Positions 14,981-22,829 of a DNA stretch of 64,000 bases are shown here, one piece after another; position 1 is the stretch's first letter, and each line of letters starts with the position of its first letter. A program made the translations under genes and the position numbers. This stretch comes from Lacipirellula parvula (lineage in GTDB: Bacteria > Planctomycetota > Planctomycetia > Pirellulales > Lacipirellulaceae). The notes beneath the pieces are model-generated. The model saw only the letters and a program-made list of their open reading frames with translations, did not search any database and was not told the DNA's origin. The stretch spans positions 1,364,001 through 1,428,000 of the forward strand of contig NZ_AP021861.1 of the NCBI RefSeq assembly GCF_009177095.1. The letters are read 5' to 3'.

Positions 14981-15340
14981 CTACTCCACCGCCAGTCCCG
15001 CCGCCTTCCACGCCTTGAAGCCCCCAGCCAGCGACGAGACATCCTCATAGCCCATTCGCTCGAGGCTCTCGACTGCCAGCGCGGATCGCTTGCCGCCACC
15101 GCAGTAGCAGGCGATCGGCCGGCTGACATCCGGCTCGACCTCTTCGATCTTCATCTCAAGAACCCCTCGCGAGAGGTGCTTGGCGCCGGCGGCGTGTTCC
15201 TTGGCGAATTCGTCGGCCTCTCGGACGTCGATCAGCAGCCCGCCGTTCACGGCAATCTCACCGGCCTCGGCCGCTGAAACTTCCTGGATGGTTTCCTGCA
15301 CCTCTGCCGCCAACTTCTCGAATCGTGGCCCGTGTGGCAT
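14981..15340 (-). CDS. Rhodanese-like sulfurtransferase domain protein
   Basis: This 119-residue single rhodanese domain transfers sulfane sulfur through an active-site Cys. It has the VNGGLLIDVREADEF CH2-type start, an AGAKHL strand and the active loop CYCGGGKRS (Cys80, with Arg five residues later), ending GGFKAWKAAGL. I start at 15340 because GAGGAGG lies 6 bases upstream of that ATG; the codon at 15355 would cover the ribosome site. A Cys two residues before the catalytic one is unusual but seen in CxC-type loops. Confidence 0.85.
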   Translation of the reverse strand: MPHGPRFEKLAAEVQETIQEVSAAEAGEIAVNGGLLIDVREADEFAKEHAAGAKHLSRGVLEMKIEEVEPDVSRPIACYCGGGKRSALAVESLERMGYEDVSSLAGGFKAWKAAGLAVE

Positions 15341-15462
15341 CTTCGGCCTCCTCATTGCTCGGGTTGCTCCGCCTAACGCTCAGTGGAGAGGAACGCTGGA
15401 GTTGCAGTAGGTTTCACCGCATCTCGTGACAGCTGCGCCTCAATACCGCAGTCGAGCGCCGC

Positions 15463-16227
15463 TTAGTATTTGATCGGATCACCGGTCGCAGTTTCGGCGA
15501 CGCCAGTTGGCTGTTGGCCCTGCGCGGGTCTAACCCCTGGGGCTGTTGGGGCGGCCGTTTGAGGCGATTGCTGAGTCTGTACCCGGTCCATTAGCGGCGT
15601 TTGGTAAAAGCGCCATTCACTGGCTTGCTGGTTCATCGCCTGAGCAACTGGCCTCGCAGCGTTGCTTGGAGTCGCCACCTGGTCCGCTCCTGGAACCGCG
15701 GCCCCAGTGTACCCCTGCACGTTCGTAGCATTGGCGGTGTCGTTGGAAGGTGAGCCACCGGCAGAGCTGGCTGCTCCCTCTCGCTGGGCCCCCGCAGCGG
15801 CCGGTTCAACGTCCATCCACCCGTAGTCACCGTCGAAGTCTTGTTGGCCAGTTAGCTGCCCTTGCTGCGCATTCGGATTCGCCGGATTGAAGTCGTTAGC
15901 CCCAATGCCATTAACGCTTCGCTGTTGCTGCGGAAGCATGGGGCCTCGGCCGCGTTGGTAGGGTTGAGCGCTGGACGTTCCTGCGCCTAGATAACCATTG
16001 CCTGCCCATGCCGCGTAGTTGCCCATAAAGCTCACCGCTCCGCCTGTCGGTTGTGGGCGCGTCCTTGGGCTCATCTGCCCAGCAGCGGCACCGCCAGGAC
16101 TGCTGAAGGGAAGGCGCGAGCGGAGGTTGCCTCGAGGGCCAACCGCGCTAGTGCTCTGCGCGTTGGCGCAGTTGTGGGCGAGTAGGGTTGCAAGTACGGC
16201 GAACGTGATTGTTGCTAGAGATTTCAT
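15463..16227 (-). CDS. Secreted low-complexity (Gln/Ala/Gly-rich) protein
   Basis: At 254 residues it has a signal peptide (FAVLATLLAHNCANA) followed by a mature region rich in Gln, Gly, Ala and Pro with little predicted structure. Short repeats such as QQG, QPTGG and GQQ are frequent. There is no membrane anchor. It may be a cell-surface or matrix filler. A strong sigma-54-type promoter lies upstream at 16271-16286, so expression may be activator-dependent. Confidence 0.7.
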   Translation of the reverse strand: MKSLATITFAVLATLLAHNCANAQSTSAVGPRGNLRSRLPFSSPGGAAAGQMSPRTRPQPTGGAVSFMGNYAAWAGNGYLGAGTSSAQPYQRGRGPMLPQQQRSVNGIGANDFNPANPNAQQGQLTGQQDFDGDYGWMDVEPAAAGAQREGAASSAGGSPSNDTANATNVQGYTGAAVPGADQVATPSNAARPVAQAMNQQASEWRFYQTPLMDRVQTQQSPQTAAPTAPGVRPAQGQQPTGVAETATGDPIKY

Positions 16228-16270
16228 GATCCGAAGCCTCCCGGTTAGGTAGTTGAGCCGTAGAATTCAC

Positions 16271-16286
16271 CGCAATGGGCGCGCCA
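16271..16286 (-). promoter_or_regulatory. Sigma-54-type -24/-12 promoter for the secreted protein
   Basis: On the minus strand the bases read TGGCGCGCCCATTGCG: GG and GC are 12 apart as sigma-54 requires, with 10 of 12 consensus positions matched (TGGCACG-N4-TTGCA). It lies 44 bases upstream of the 16227 start. Confidence 0.65.
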
Positions 16287-16742
16287 CTCCGAGCGTTCCA
16301 TGAGCCTGAGCACTTTATTGACGGCGAAAGTGTACGGCCCCTGTCAGCGGTGCGAGTATCTAGGCCTTCTGTAAGTTCGCTCTGCCGTCGTCAATAGACG
16401 GGCCGTAAATCGTCAAGCGGTAACAAATTGTCGCATGGCGGAACGCGGCACACCTTTCGCATGGAGGGTGGTGCTGCGCACATCAGGGGCGCCGCGAGCT
16501 TCCTCATTCACATACCCCTGGTACGGCGGTTCCTGCGACAGTTCTTAGCCTTACGGCCGCAGCGAACCCCGCGCCAGCTTTCCAATTGTTTCCAATTGCT
16601 ACGACTATGGTGGTCCGGATTAGGACCGCGCCGGTTGCAACCAATCCAATGCAATACGTCCTGCACATTGAAATCGGCGACGAAACTTTCGAGCCGCTGG
16701 AATACGTCGAGTGCCCTCCCATTGGTGCCTCTCGGGCGACTG
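16287..16742. other. Intergenic stretch, no supported gene
   Basis: Several overlapping open frames exist on both strands but none has a ribosome site and recognisable composition. A weaker sigma-54-like match (CGGCACACCTTTCGCA, 16446-16461, + strand, 9 of 12) is present. Confidence 0.3.
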
Positions 16743-16803
16743 ATGGTCGGTCCAGTTCAGGAAGCTCCGAGCGGGGGCTACTGGCTAGGCCGACTGTCGA
16801 TTC
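16743..16803. repeat. Dispersed 60-bp repeat, copy 1
   Basis: It starts ATGGTCGGTCCAGTTCAGGA, identical for 20 bases to the copy at 24401. It then diverges slightly and shares GGCCGACTGTC-ATT at its end. Arms related to GTCGGTCCAGT and its reverse complement are recognisable, less perfect than in copy 2. No coding or transposon link is seen. Confidence 0.55.
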
Positions 16804-16856
16804 TTCAATCACACACTCCACCGCCAGCCTCGAGCTCACAATACGAAAGCTAATCA

Positions 16857-17120
16857 ATGAGGATTACGACCACCTGCGGCTACGCCATCGCTGCGATGGC
16901 GCACATAGCCGCTCAGCCCTCCAGTTCCGCCGTTTCGAATGCGCGTATCTGCGAGGCGGCCATGCTCAATTGGCTACGCGAGTTCAACAGCTTCGCGACC
17001 GTTGAAGATGAAGCGGTCCGCAGCCTTCTAGCGAAATCGCTGCTGGTTCTCGAAAACTCAGCGGCGGTCGTTTCGCAGGCTGGCATTGAGTTGCTGGATA
17101 GCCACCCGTTCTTTTGGTAG
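16857..17120 (+). CDS. Rrf2-like N-terminal segment without winged helix
   Basis: The first ~35 residues (MRITTTCGYAIAAMAHIAAQ … ICEAA) align with the start of the full Rrf2 gene at 17287 (MKLSNSVAHALAAVVQVAAN … ICKIA). The DNA-recognition helix, wing and sensor Cys region are absent. Instead, ~50 different residues follow (LLAKSLLVLENSAAVVSQAG). It may be a truncated or hybrid regulator that only dimerises, or a decayed paralogue. It is co-directional with the full gene 166 bases downstream, with an inverted repeat between them. Confidence 0.5.
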   Translation: MRITTTCGYAIAAMAHIAAQPSSSAVSNARICEAAMLNWLREFNSFATVEDEAVRSLLAKSLLVLENSAAVVSQAGIELLDSHPFFW

Positions 17121-17125
17121 CCGTG

Positions 17126-17148
17126 AATTGCCATCGATCTTGGCAATT
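17126..17148. promoter_or_regulatory. 8-bp inverted repeat between the two Rrf2-type genes
   Basis: AATTGCCA and TGGCAATT are exact reverse complements with a 7-base spacer, just past the first gene's stop. It could be an operator of the Rrf2 protein or a weak terminator. Confidence 0.45.
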
Positions 17149-17286
17149 GTCTTACTTATACTCTCCCCGCAGTTGCCGCGTTTCTGTCGCTTGGCGGAGG
17201 GCGAATCGCCGGCTTATGCGCTCGTGCCGAACTGAGAGTCGCGAGCGAACATTCAAACGCCAAGCCAACGCCAGAATTTCAGAGCA

Positions 17287-17688
17287 ATGAAGTTAAGTAA
17301 TTCGGTCGCCCACGCCCTAGCAGCCGTTGTGCAGGTTGCCGCCAATAAGTCCTCGAAGCCTCTTGCGAATCCCGCGATTTGCAAAATCGCAAAGCTGCCA
17401 GAGAGGTATATTCTGCAACTCATGCGTCGCCTAGTGAAAGGCGGCGTACTGGAAAGCGTTCGCGGCGTCGCGGGCGGTTATAGACTTGCCCGCGCGGCGG
17501 ACCAGCTTACGCTCGCCGACATCATCGCGGCGCTGGACCCGATCGAAACCGAAGTTGGCTTGCTGTGCGAGTCGCTAGAGCCAGCTTCGCAACAAGTTGT
17601 GCGCCAAGCCTTCGAGGGATTGGAGGGCGACGCGAAACGGCGATTGGCTCAAATCCGCATCTCTGATTTAAGACCGGCGGGGGTGTAG
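17287..17688 (+). CDS. Rrf2-family transcriptional regulator
   Basis: This 133-residue protein has the Rrf2 winged-helix layout: N-terminal helix (SNSVAHALAAVVQVAA), recognition region (ICKIAKLPERYILQLMRRLV), wing (GGVLESVRGVAGGYRLARA) and dimer helix (LTLADIIAALDPIE). Rrf2 proteins respond to iron-sulfur, nitric oxide or redox signals, usually through a three-Cys cluster; here only one Cys (GLLCESL) remains after the wing, so a full Fe-S ligand set is not evident. Likely targets are nearby genes, including itself, through the upstream inverted repeat. Confidence 0.82.
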   Translation: MKLSNSVAHALAAVVQVAANKSSKPLANPAICKIAKLPERYILQLMRRLVKGGVLESVRGVAGGYRLARAADQLTLADIIAALDPIETEVGLLCESLEPASQQVVRQAFEGLEGDAKRRLAQIRISDLRPAGV

Positions 17689-17747
17689 GGTCTCACAACG
17701 CCACCACCATTCCGAGCAACGCCGCAACGACGCTCATTTTCGTTTCT

Positions 17748-17957
17748 TCATCGGCGGTCATGAATGCCCCCGATCAATCCCGTGCTGCTCGGAACCGTCG
17801 TCCCATGACATTTCTGACATTGCCCGTTGGCGTAGCACGCTTTACAGGCGCGACGGTTCGCGGGTTGCTGAGGGGCTTCAGGAGGAAAGGAACCGATCCC
17901 GGCACAGCGGGAACAGCGGCCGGTGCCATCGCACCAGTCGCAAGGCGTCGAAGCCAT
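17748..17957 (-). CDS. Four-CxxC zinc-ribbon miniprotein, copy C
   Basis: This 69-residue protein has Cys pairs CDWC, CSRC, CKAC and CQKC around the shared CAGIGSFPPE and RRACKACYANGQC blocks. It is the most diverged of the three copies, carries a longer Ser/Thr/Gly-rich tail and has no CPxC/HH companion. It keeps all eight Cys, so zinc binding is likely. It lies convergent with the Rrf2 gene. Confidence 0.6.
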   Translation of the reverse strand: MASTPCDWCDGTGRCSRCAGIGSFPPEAPQQPANRRACKACYANGQCQKCHGTTVPSSTGLIGGIHDRR

Positions 17958-18511
17958 TTGAAAGTGCCTACAGTGAAGGCGTGTGCTGAGCTTGACAGGC
18001 GATGAAAGGTCAAATCGGCCGGTGCGGTAAGAATCGGCTTAGGGAGCCAAGCGATTTCAGCGAGGACGGTCTCTAACATACGCCAACTTGCTTGAACTAC
18101 TACCCCACTAAACAACGATTTGGATGATTACGGCCTTATTTCGCATGCACTGTTCCGAATTTCGCAGAACATAGTGTCAGACTTGCAACTTTGTCGCTAG
18201 CGGCTTCAGACAACACGCCATACGGTGTAGGTATCGCGGTGAGAACTGCCGAGCCTAAGTCGACAGGTTGCGGCTGCTGCGAAGACAAATAGCGGCGTCG
18301 CGAGATCGGCCGAGCTTGCGACGCTTCTTATCTAATCTAAGTGCGTCGCTGCGCTAGTGGACGGCCTGCACGGCCTGCACGGTATGACTCGCCAGCGAGT
18401 CATTCATCTCACAAACAGACCGCTATTCTCGTAACTTACCGGTCCGCCACGCCAACCCGCCGCAGTGGTGTCAATCTTAAATGGGTTGGCGTGGTTTTCC
18501 GGCGTTGCCGG
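17958..18511. other. Intergenic stretch with a 12-bp inverted repeat at its end
   Basis: No convincing gene. A 12-bp perfect inverted repeat at 18447-18494 is described separately. The other frames are short or low-complexity. Confidence 0.4.
18447..18498 (+). terminator. 12-bp stem hairpin followed by TTTT
   Basis: CCACGCCAACCC (18447-18458) and GGGTTGGCGTGG (18483-18494) are perfectly complementary, with a 24-base loop and a TTTT run. This resembles a plus-strand terminator, although the loop is long and no gene precedes it. Confidence 0.4.
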
Positions 18512-18832
18512 TCAGTCGCTCATACTAGGCGACAGGAACTCTGAGAAGTGATGCAGGACGCCGCTGAGCAAGTCTTCTGGGCAGTCGTAATTGCTCACCG
18601 TGAATTCAATGATCGCGCCACGATCGTGCATGCCAAATTCAAAACCGCGATAGTCGAATACAATCCACGTGTCTCGATCTTCACCGGTGAATCTTACGAT
18701 TCGGCAGCCGTCTAACTGCTCAAGCTGGCTGAACATATCTTGCCAAGTTCGCGAGAACGGCAGTTCCGCGAACTTACGACGAGAGATGTGCGAATAGGGA
18801 GATTCCAGCAAGCCTTGGTAGTGCATTCTCAT
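18512..18832 (-). CDS. Small conserved hypothetical protein, paralogue of 19139 gene
   Basis: This 106-residue alpha/beta protein has a C-terminal half DTWIVFDYRGFEFGMH … VSNYDCPEDLLSGVLHHFSEF. It aligns with the gene at 19139 (VLVFDYEHYEF … VNDAECPDTVVDKVLRHFSTL). The conserved VFDY, CP and HF positions mark a shared fold. The two genes face each other from opposite strands, suggesting an inverted duplication. Function unknown; immunity-like or small enzyme-inhibitor roles are possible but unproven. Confidence 0.6.
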   Translation of the reverse strand: MRMHYQGLLESPYSHISRRKFAELPFSRTWQDMFSQLEQLDGCRIVRFTGEDRDTWIVFDYRGFEFGMHDRGAIIEFTVSNYDCPEDLLSGVLHHFSEFLSPSMSD

Positions 18833-19068
18833 CCTTGGTAAAAGCGAATTGCTTTAAACTCAATTCTTGGGTGAGAACTCGCCCAAAGACAGACAAAACT
18901 GCTAATTAAATCACTAATAAATATAGCGTGTACCCCGAAAGGGTCATTGCAATCTAAGAACAACTCAGGAGTGGAGCGGAAATACAGCGCGACGCTCGAG
19001 TAATGCGTCAGACTTGCGATTGGCGTGTTTGGTAGCAATTGACTCAATCTGAACGGAATTAGACACAT
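18829..19068 (-). CDS. Doubtful hypothetical protein
   Basis: This 79-residue frame ends in a 4-base overlap with the start of the 18512 gene and contains hydrophobic stretches (VHAIFISDLISSFVCLWASS). It has no ribosome site or known family, and its composition is not clearly coding. The overlap with a real start is the only support. Confidence 0.25.
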   Translation of the reverse strand: MCLIPFRLSQLLPNTPIASLTHYSSVALYFRSTPELFLDCNDPFGVHAIFISDLISSFVCLWASSHPRIEFKAIRFYQG

Positions 19069-19138
19069 CTGCGACGAGAGATGCCTAAGAATGGGAGTGC
19101 TACGCTGCCGCGATCATCTGGAATGGGAGAATTGTGTT

Positions 19139-19462
19139 ATGGACTTACTCCAATCCCGACTGCCTCCGTTATGGAAACGCCAGATTGGTCAATTAGGTTA
19201 CGCGCATTCCTTTCGAGCGATTCTGCCCCACACCGAGCTACTTCCTGGGGCGAATATTACCTTGTTCATGTCAGATGTATCCGAAACCGTTCTAGTTTTT
19301 GACTACGAGCATTACGAGTTCTGCATCGTTGGCGACGGGGCGGGTCTGAACTTAACTGTCAATGACGCCGAGTGTCCAGACACTGTGGTGGATAAGGTCT
19401 TACGCCACTTCTCAACCTTAAGCTCGTTAGAAAGTACTGAAGCAGGCGGAACGAGCGCCTGA
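19139..19462 (+). CDS. Small conserved hypothetical protein, paralogue of 18512 gene
   Basis: I choose ATG 19139 (107 residues), since GGGAG lies 9 bases upstream; 19091 has no such site. The C-terminal half aligns with the 18512 gene (see there), while the N-terminal halves differ more. Hydrophobic strand TVLVFDYEHYEF and terminal helix DKVLRHFSTL are the conserved parts. The inverted-pair arrangement is the main context clue. Unknown role. Confidence 0.55.
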   Translation: MDLLQSRLPPLWKRQIGQLGYAHSFRAILPHTELLPGANITLFMSDVSETVLVFDYEHYEFCIVGDGAGLNLTVNDAECPDTVVDKVLRHFSTLSSLESTEAGGTSA

Positions 19463-19766
19463 GCATAACTGTTGGACGGCGCACGTTCAGTTTGCGTCGA
19501 TCGGCACCACATTCTGTCGGACGCAATAACAAGACTAGGCGGTTGTTTTTCCTGGATGCGAGTTTCTCTACTCACGAGCCAGTCAACTAATAGCGGCATA
19601 AGCCTTGCACGCCTACGATCGTCCTGCCATTAGATCGATGCACGCAGCTATCGCCGACTTCTTCCAAAGACTTACAAGTCAGCGGCTGCGATTCAAGAAA
19701 GGTCTTTCTGCACACTTAATTGCGGGCATAGGCGCAAACCCTTCTGTTTCATAGAAAGAGTGTGAG

Positions 19767-20435
19767 ATGAGACTTAATTCGTTAATAGTAGTAGCTTTTT
19801 CATGTGCTTACGCCATCGCGTTCGCGCCCGTTTCCATCGCCGCAGAGGCGAAAGCTGGGAGCGGCGAAACAAACCTCGACCAACAAATCGCGACGTGCAT
19901 GCTTTTGGGAAACCGTGAAGAGATCGCACTCGCACAGTTCGCAGAGGAGCACGCTGAGCATCCTCAAGTAAAAGAATTCGCCAAAACGCTGGTTGCAGCT
20001 CACACCAAGGCGGTGGCAATGATCGAGAAGGCGGCACCTGAAGTCGCCAACTTGCAACTGTCGAGTGACAATCCAGCAAATGGCGGTGCAGACCGTTCGC
20101 AACCCATCGGACACTCTAAGAGTGCCACCGCACTCATGCAGGCAGTGAAGAGTGAGTGTTTGTCGCTAACTGAAAAGGAACTTGGTCAGTACAAGGGCGC
20201 GGAGTTCGACCAAGCCTTCATTGGGCAGCAGCTTGGAGCGCATGTGGGAATGTTGGCGCACCTTCGCGGCAGCAATTCGTTTGCTTCACCTGAGCTTCAG
20301 AAACTCATCGCTGAAGGCGAGAAGATGACAACTATGCACATGTCGGAAGCGAAGAAGATCATGGAGCAACTAAACGCCGCTCCGAAGACTGCAAGCACAA
20401 CGCAGCCTGCGACTTCACCGCAGTCTCGTAAGTAG
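19767..20435 (+). CDS. Exported DUF4142 protein
   Basis: This 222-residue protein has a signal peptide (cleavage near AIAFAPVSIAAEA) and a helical four-helix-bundle-like DUF4142 domain at about residues 35-200 (EIALAQFAEEHAEHPQVKEF, HTKAVAMIEKA, then MLAHLRGSNSFASPELQKLI and HMSEAKKIMEQL). DUF4142 proteins are periplasmic, His-rich helical proteins of unclear role that often appear near stress genes. The tail is Thr/Ser/Pro-rich. A strong terminator follows. Confidence 0.85.
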   Translation: MRLNSLIVVAFSCAYAIAFAPVSIAAEAKAGSGETNLDQQIATCMLLGNREEIALAQFAEEHAEHPQVKEFAKTLVAAHTKAVAMIEKAAPEVANLQLSSDNPANGGADRSQPIGHSKSATALMQAVKSECLSLTEKELGQYKGAEFDQAFIGQQLGAHVGMLAHLRGSNSFASPELQKLIAEGEKMTTMHMSEAKKIMEQLNAAPKTASTTQPATSPQSRK

Positions 20436-20443
20436 GGCTAGCG

Positions 20444-20482
20444 AGCCCGGTGCGGCAAATCGCTGCACCGGGCTTTCGCTTT
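20444..20482 (+). terminator. Intrinsic terminator of the DUF4142 gene
   Basis: AGCCCGGTGC and GCACCGGGCT form a 10-bp stem with an 11-base loop, followed by TTCGCTTTT. Confidence 0.85.
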
Positions 20483-20582
20483 TGGCTGAAAGCTTTGGAC
20501 CTGCGGTTAACCTCACACGGCACCAACCAATCGCGGTCGCCCAAAGTATGGCTTCAACGCGATTGCTGATGAAATCGTGAAG

Positions 20583-20996
20583 CTACAACGTAGCCACCAT
20601 CCCCAGCAGCACAGCGACGACGCTCATTCCCACCAACGCCGACCGCAGCGTGAACTGGCGACCGATGCGAATCGCCGCGACGGCGGCAACGGCGAAGACG
20701 AGCGCGGCGTACCAGAGGGGAAAATGAATCCCCCGATTTCTGTAGCCGACTCGACCGCTTGAGTTTGCTAACAAGTATCTCAGCACGGCTTGTCGGTAAA
20801 CTGGCACCGCTGTCTGTCTCACGCTGAGCATTGAAATCATCCCTTTGCCTCGCCACGCCTCCAAGCGTACTTCATGGGTCGCCGATGAGATCGCCAGGGT
20901 GCGAGGCTTTACGCCGTCGAACTGCCACAACGCCAAGCAGCCCACGCTCGCCGCAAGGAAAATCGCCGCCAAGGCGTAGCGGATAGCTTTCAGCAT
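20583..20996 (-). CDS. Membrane protein with planctomycete F-T-L-R-x-x-L motif
   Basis: At 137 residues it has an N-terminal helix (RYALAAIFLAASVGCLALWQ), a hydrophilic mid-section, a second span (WYAALVFAVAAVAAIRIG) and the terminal motif RQFTLRSALVGMSVVAVLLG. The latter is a C-terminal membrane motif shared by many planctomycete orphan proteins. It is a topological family, not a functional assignment. It probably shares transcription with the gene at 21010, which is 13 bases upstream. Confidence 0.65.
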   Translation of the reverse strand: MLKAIRYALAAIFLAASVGCLALWQFDGVKPRTLAISSATHEVRLEAWRGKGMISMLSVRQTAVPVYRQAVLRYLLANSSGRVGYRNRGIHFPLWYAALVFAVAAVAAIRIGRQFTLRSALVGMSVVAVLLGMVATL

Positions 20997-21009
20997 CTAG
21001 GAGCCGGTG

Positions 21010-21513
21010 TTAGTTGGTGATCTCTTCCAGTACTACTTCACCGTCCGGCTTGATCTCTTTAACGGTCATTTTTGGGAATTCGCTCGAATCCCAAAGTTGC
21101 GGTCGGTGCTGGAAACCCGGATTCTCTATTTTCTTGGAAATGATCGAAGCCAGTTCCGCTTGAAGCTTCGCGGCTGTCGCAAGGTCCATCTGCGCGGTCA
21201 GGGCCGTGAAGTTATGGGCTGGATCGTATAGCCGAAGCATCACTCGCGTATCCGGCAGATCATTGCCGTGAACGTCGACTCCCCGCCAGCTTGCTTCCAC
21301 GCTCCATTGATAACTGGATGGCACTTCAACCACGCCGGCTTTGTCTGCGTGAAGTTCACTGGTGTAGAGATAAAATGAGTTGCCCAGTGTCGACGCGATA
21401 TCAGCTGTAGGGGCAGTCGAGTCCTGGGCCGCCACCGCTTCGCGGCTCCAATCGACGTCCGAGGCGGCCCAACCAACAGCGACGCCAATGGCTAGCAGGT
21501 AGAGAGGTTTCAT
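21010..21513 (-). CDS. Exported hypothetical protein
   Basis: I start at 21513 because GGAG lies 9 bases before this ATG; the longer frame to 21651 lacks one. The 167 residues begin with a signal-like segment (MKPLYLLAIGVAVGWAASDV) followed by a beta-rich domain (YQWSVEASWRGVDVHG, VMLRLYDPAHNF). No family is recognised. It lies just upstream of the membrane gene at 20583 in the same direction. Confidence 0.6.
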   Translation of the reverse strand: MKPLYLLAIGVAVGWAASDVDWSREAVAAQDSTAPTADIASTLGNSFYLYTSELHADKAGVVEVPSSYQWSVEASWRGVDVHGNDLPDTRVMLRLYDPAHNFTALTAQMDLATAAKLQAELASIISKKIENPGFQHRPQLWDSSEFPKMTVKEIKPDGEVVLEEITN

Positions 21514-21753
21514 CGAGAAGCTCCGGGGGAAGAGAAGGTTTGGCTGGGATTGTAGCGGATCGGGTTGTTGGATTCGATGCAGGCGGGATTGAGAGATGAG
21601 GTAGGAAAATGCCCTTGCGAGCTGCCTCCTGCCGAAGTCTCTGCCCTGCAAAATTGCAGCGCCACGCAGCAGTCATCCCCTGAGCATAACCGCGGGAGTG
21701 CAAGCAGCCGTCAAGTAGAGATTTGCCTTTCGGCCCTATATCGCAGGGCGTCA

Positions 21754-22098
21754 ATGAGGTTAACGCTCATGACAAAAGGGCAAATTCGAACCCGGTTGCG
21801 AATTCAAGTCGACCCCGCCAAGATTGTGCGATTGCCCCAAGATCGCACCCCTGGAATAGCCGCTTTGTACGACAACTTCCCACCGCGCCAGATCTTCCTC
21901 GCTGGCCGCAACATCGTCTGCGCTTCGGCGGAGGACCTGAAGCTCTTGAAGGAAGCGCAGGCCCTCGAGATCGATCCGGCGACCGTGCTGCAGCATTCCA
22001 TCGGCCGACTGCATCTAATCAAAGAAGCCTGCCAGCGCTACTCGCTAGGGAAGTACCAGCGGCTCGCAAGCCAGGCGATCGACCGTGCCAGCGTCTGA
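21754..22098 (+). CDS. Small island protein, paralogue family member 1
   Basis: This gene of 114 residues (or 109 from ATG 21769, which has GAGG 10 bases upstream) has an N-terminal basic part and a conserved module IVCASAEDLKLLKEAQALEI … HLIKEACQRYSLGKYQRLAS. The module is repeated in the gene at 24111 and in the pseudogene at 11290. It looks like two short beta strands followed by helices. The name and function are unknown, but three copies in 13 kb show it is typical of this island. Confidence 0.6.
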   Translation: MRLTLMTKGQIRTRLRIQVDPAKIVRLPQDRTPGIAALYDNFPPRQIFLAGRNIVCASAEDLKLLKEAQALEIDPATVLQHSIGRLHLIKEACQRYSLGKYQRLASQAIDRASV

Positions 22099-22321
22099 GT
22101 GCGGCTGATGCTTGAGTGAAGTGCTCATAAGCCTACAATTGATTTCGCCAGACTGACTGGGCGGGTCTAGCGACGCAGAGAGGCGGAGGTCCACTCGCGA
22201 GAGGCTTCGTGCTTCTCAATTCCAGCTGGGGCAAGGACGGGGCGTCGATGTTCGTGGAGAGGAGCGACGCTCCGCTTTTTCAGCCGTTCTGCTCGGCTGA
22301 TCGCTCTCTCATCCTTCCGCG

Positions 22322-22337
22322 TGGCACGAGCATTGCA
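22322..22337 (+). promoter_or_regulatory. Perfect-consensus sigma-54 promoter before the J-like gene
   Basis: TGGCACGAGCATTGCA matches TGGCACG-N4-TTGCA at all 12 fixed positions, with GG and GC 12 bases apart. It lies 33 bases upstream of ATG 22371 and its GGAGG ribosome site, the right distance for a sigma-54 start at about 22348. Confidence 0.85.
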
Positions 22338-22370
22338 TCGGTCGCTAGTTACCCGCTCCTGGAGGATGTG

Positions 22371-22727
22371 ATGCTCAGATTGGACCTACCCCAGCTGACG
22401 ATCGTGGCAGCGATCGCCTTCGCATCGTTGGTGCTATTCAATGACATCCTACGGCGCTACCGGACAAGAATGCCGCCGGAGGTGATCAATCCAGCCGTAG
22501 AGCCAGTTATGAAAACAGGATCGCCAGGCCATTACGTGCCGAGCAGTTTCGAGGCCCTGGGACTTCACGCTGATGCCACTCCCGACGATGTGCTCGCCGC
22601 TTACCGATCGCTTGCAATGGAGGCCCACCCGAACCATGGCGGCGACCTGGAAGCGTTCACGCTGCTGCAGCAAAATTTCGAGCAGGCGATGACACACCCA
22701 GAGGGGCGAATCGCCCAAGCTTCTTAG
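22371..22727 (+). CDS. Membrane-anchored J-domain-like protein with HPN motif
   Basis: This 118-residue protein starts at ATG 22371 (GGAGG 6 bases before). One N-terminal membrane helix (LPQLTIVAAIAFASLVLFND) is followed by a linker and a J-domain-like C-terminus (FEALGLHADATPDDVLAAYR then AHPNHGGDLEAFTLLQQNF). The usual HPD tripeptide that activates DnaK is HPN here, so activity may be altered or lost. A perfect sigma-54 promoter lies upstream, so it may be induced under specific conditions. Confidence 0.65.
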   Translation: MLRLDLPQLTIVAAIAFASLVLFNDILRRYRTRMPPEVINPAVEPVMKTGSPGHYVPSSFEALGLHADATPDDVLAAYRSLAMEAHPNHGGDLEAFTLLQQNFEQAMTHPEGRIAQAS

Positions 22728-22829
22728 TGTCCACCTCCGGGCTCCTCGCGGCCTCCGAATCTATGGGCACGCCAATCGCTCGCAACGCAGTGAGCTCAGT
22801 CCAGTGCGATTGATTTTCGAGAAGAGCCC

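Noticed and set aside
16586-17005. 139-codon plus-strand frame covering the dispersed repeat
   Set aside because: It overlaps the Rrf2-like gene in another frame, has no ribosome site and contains the repeat, which looks non-coding.
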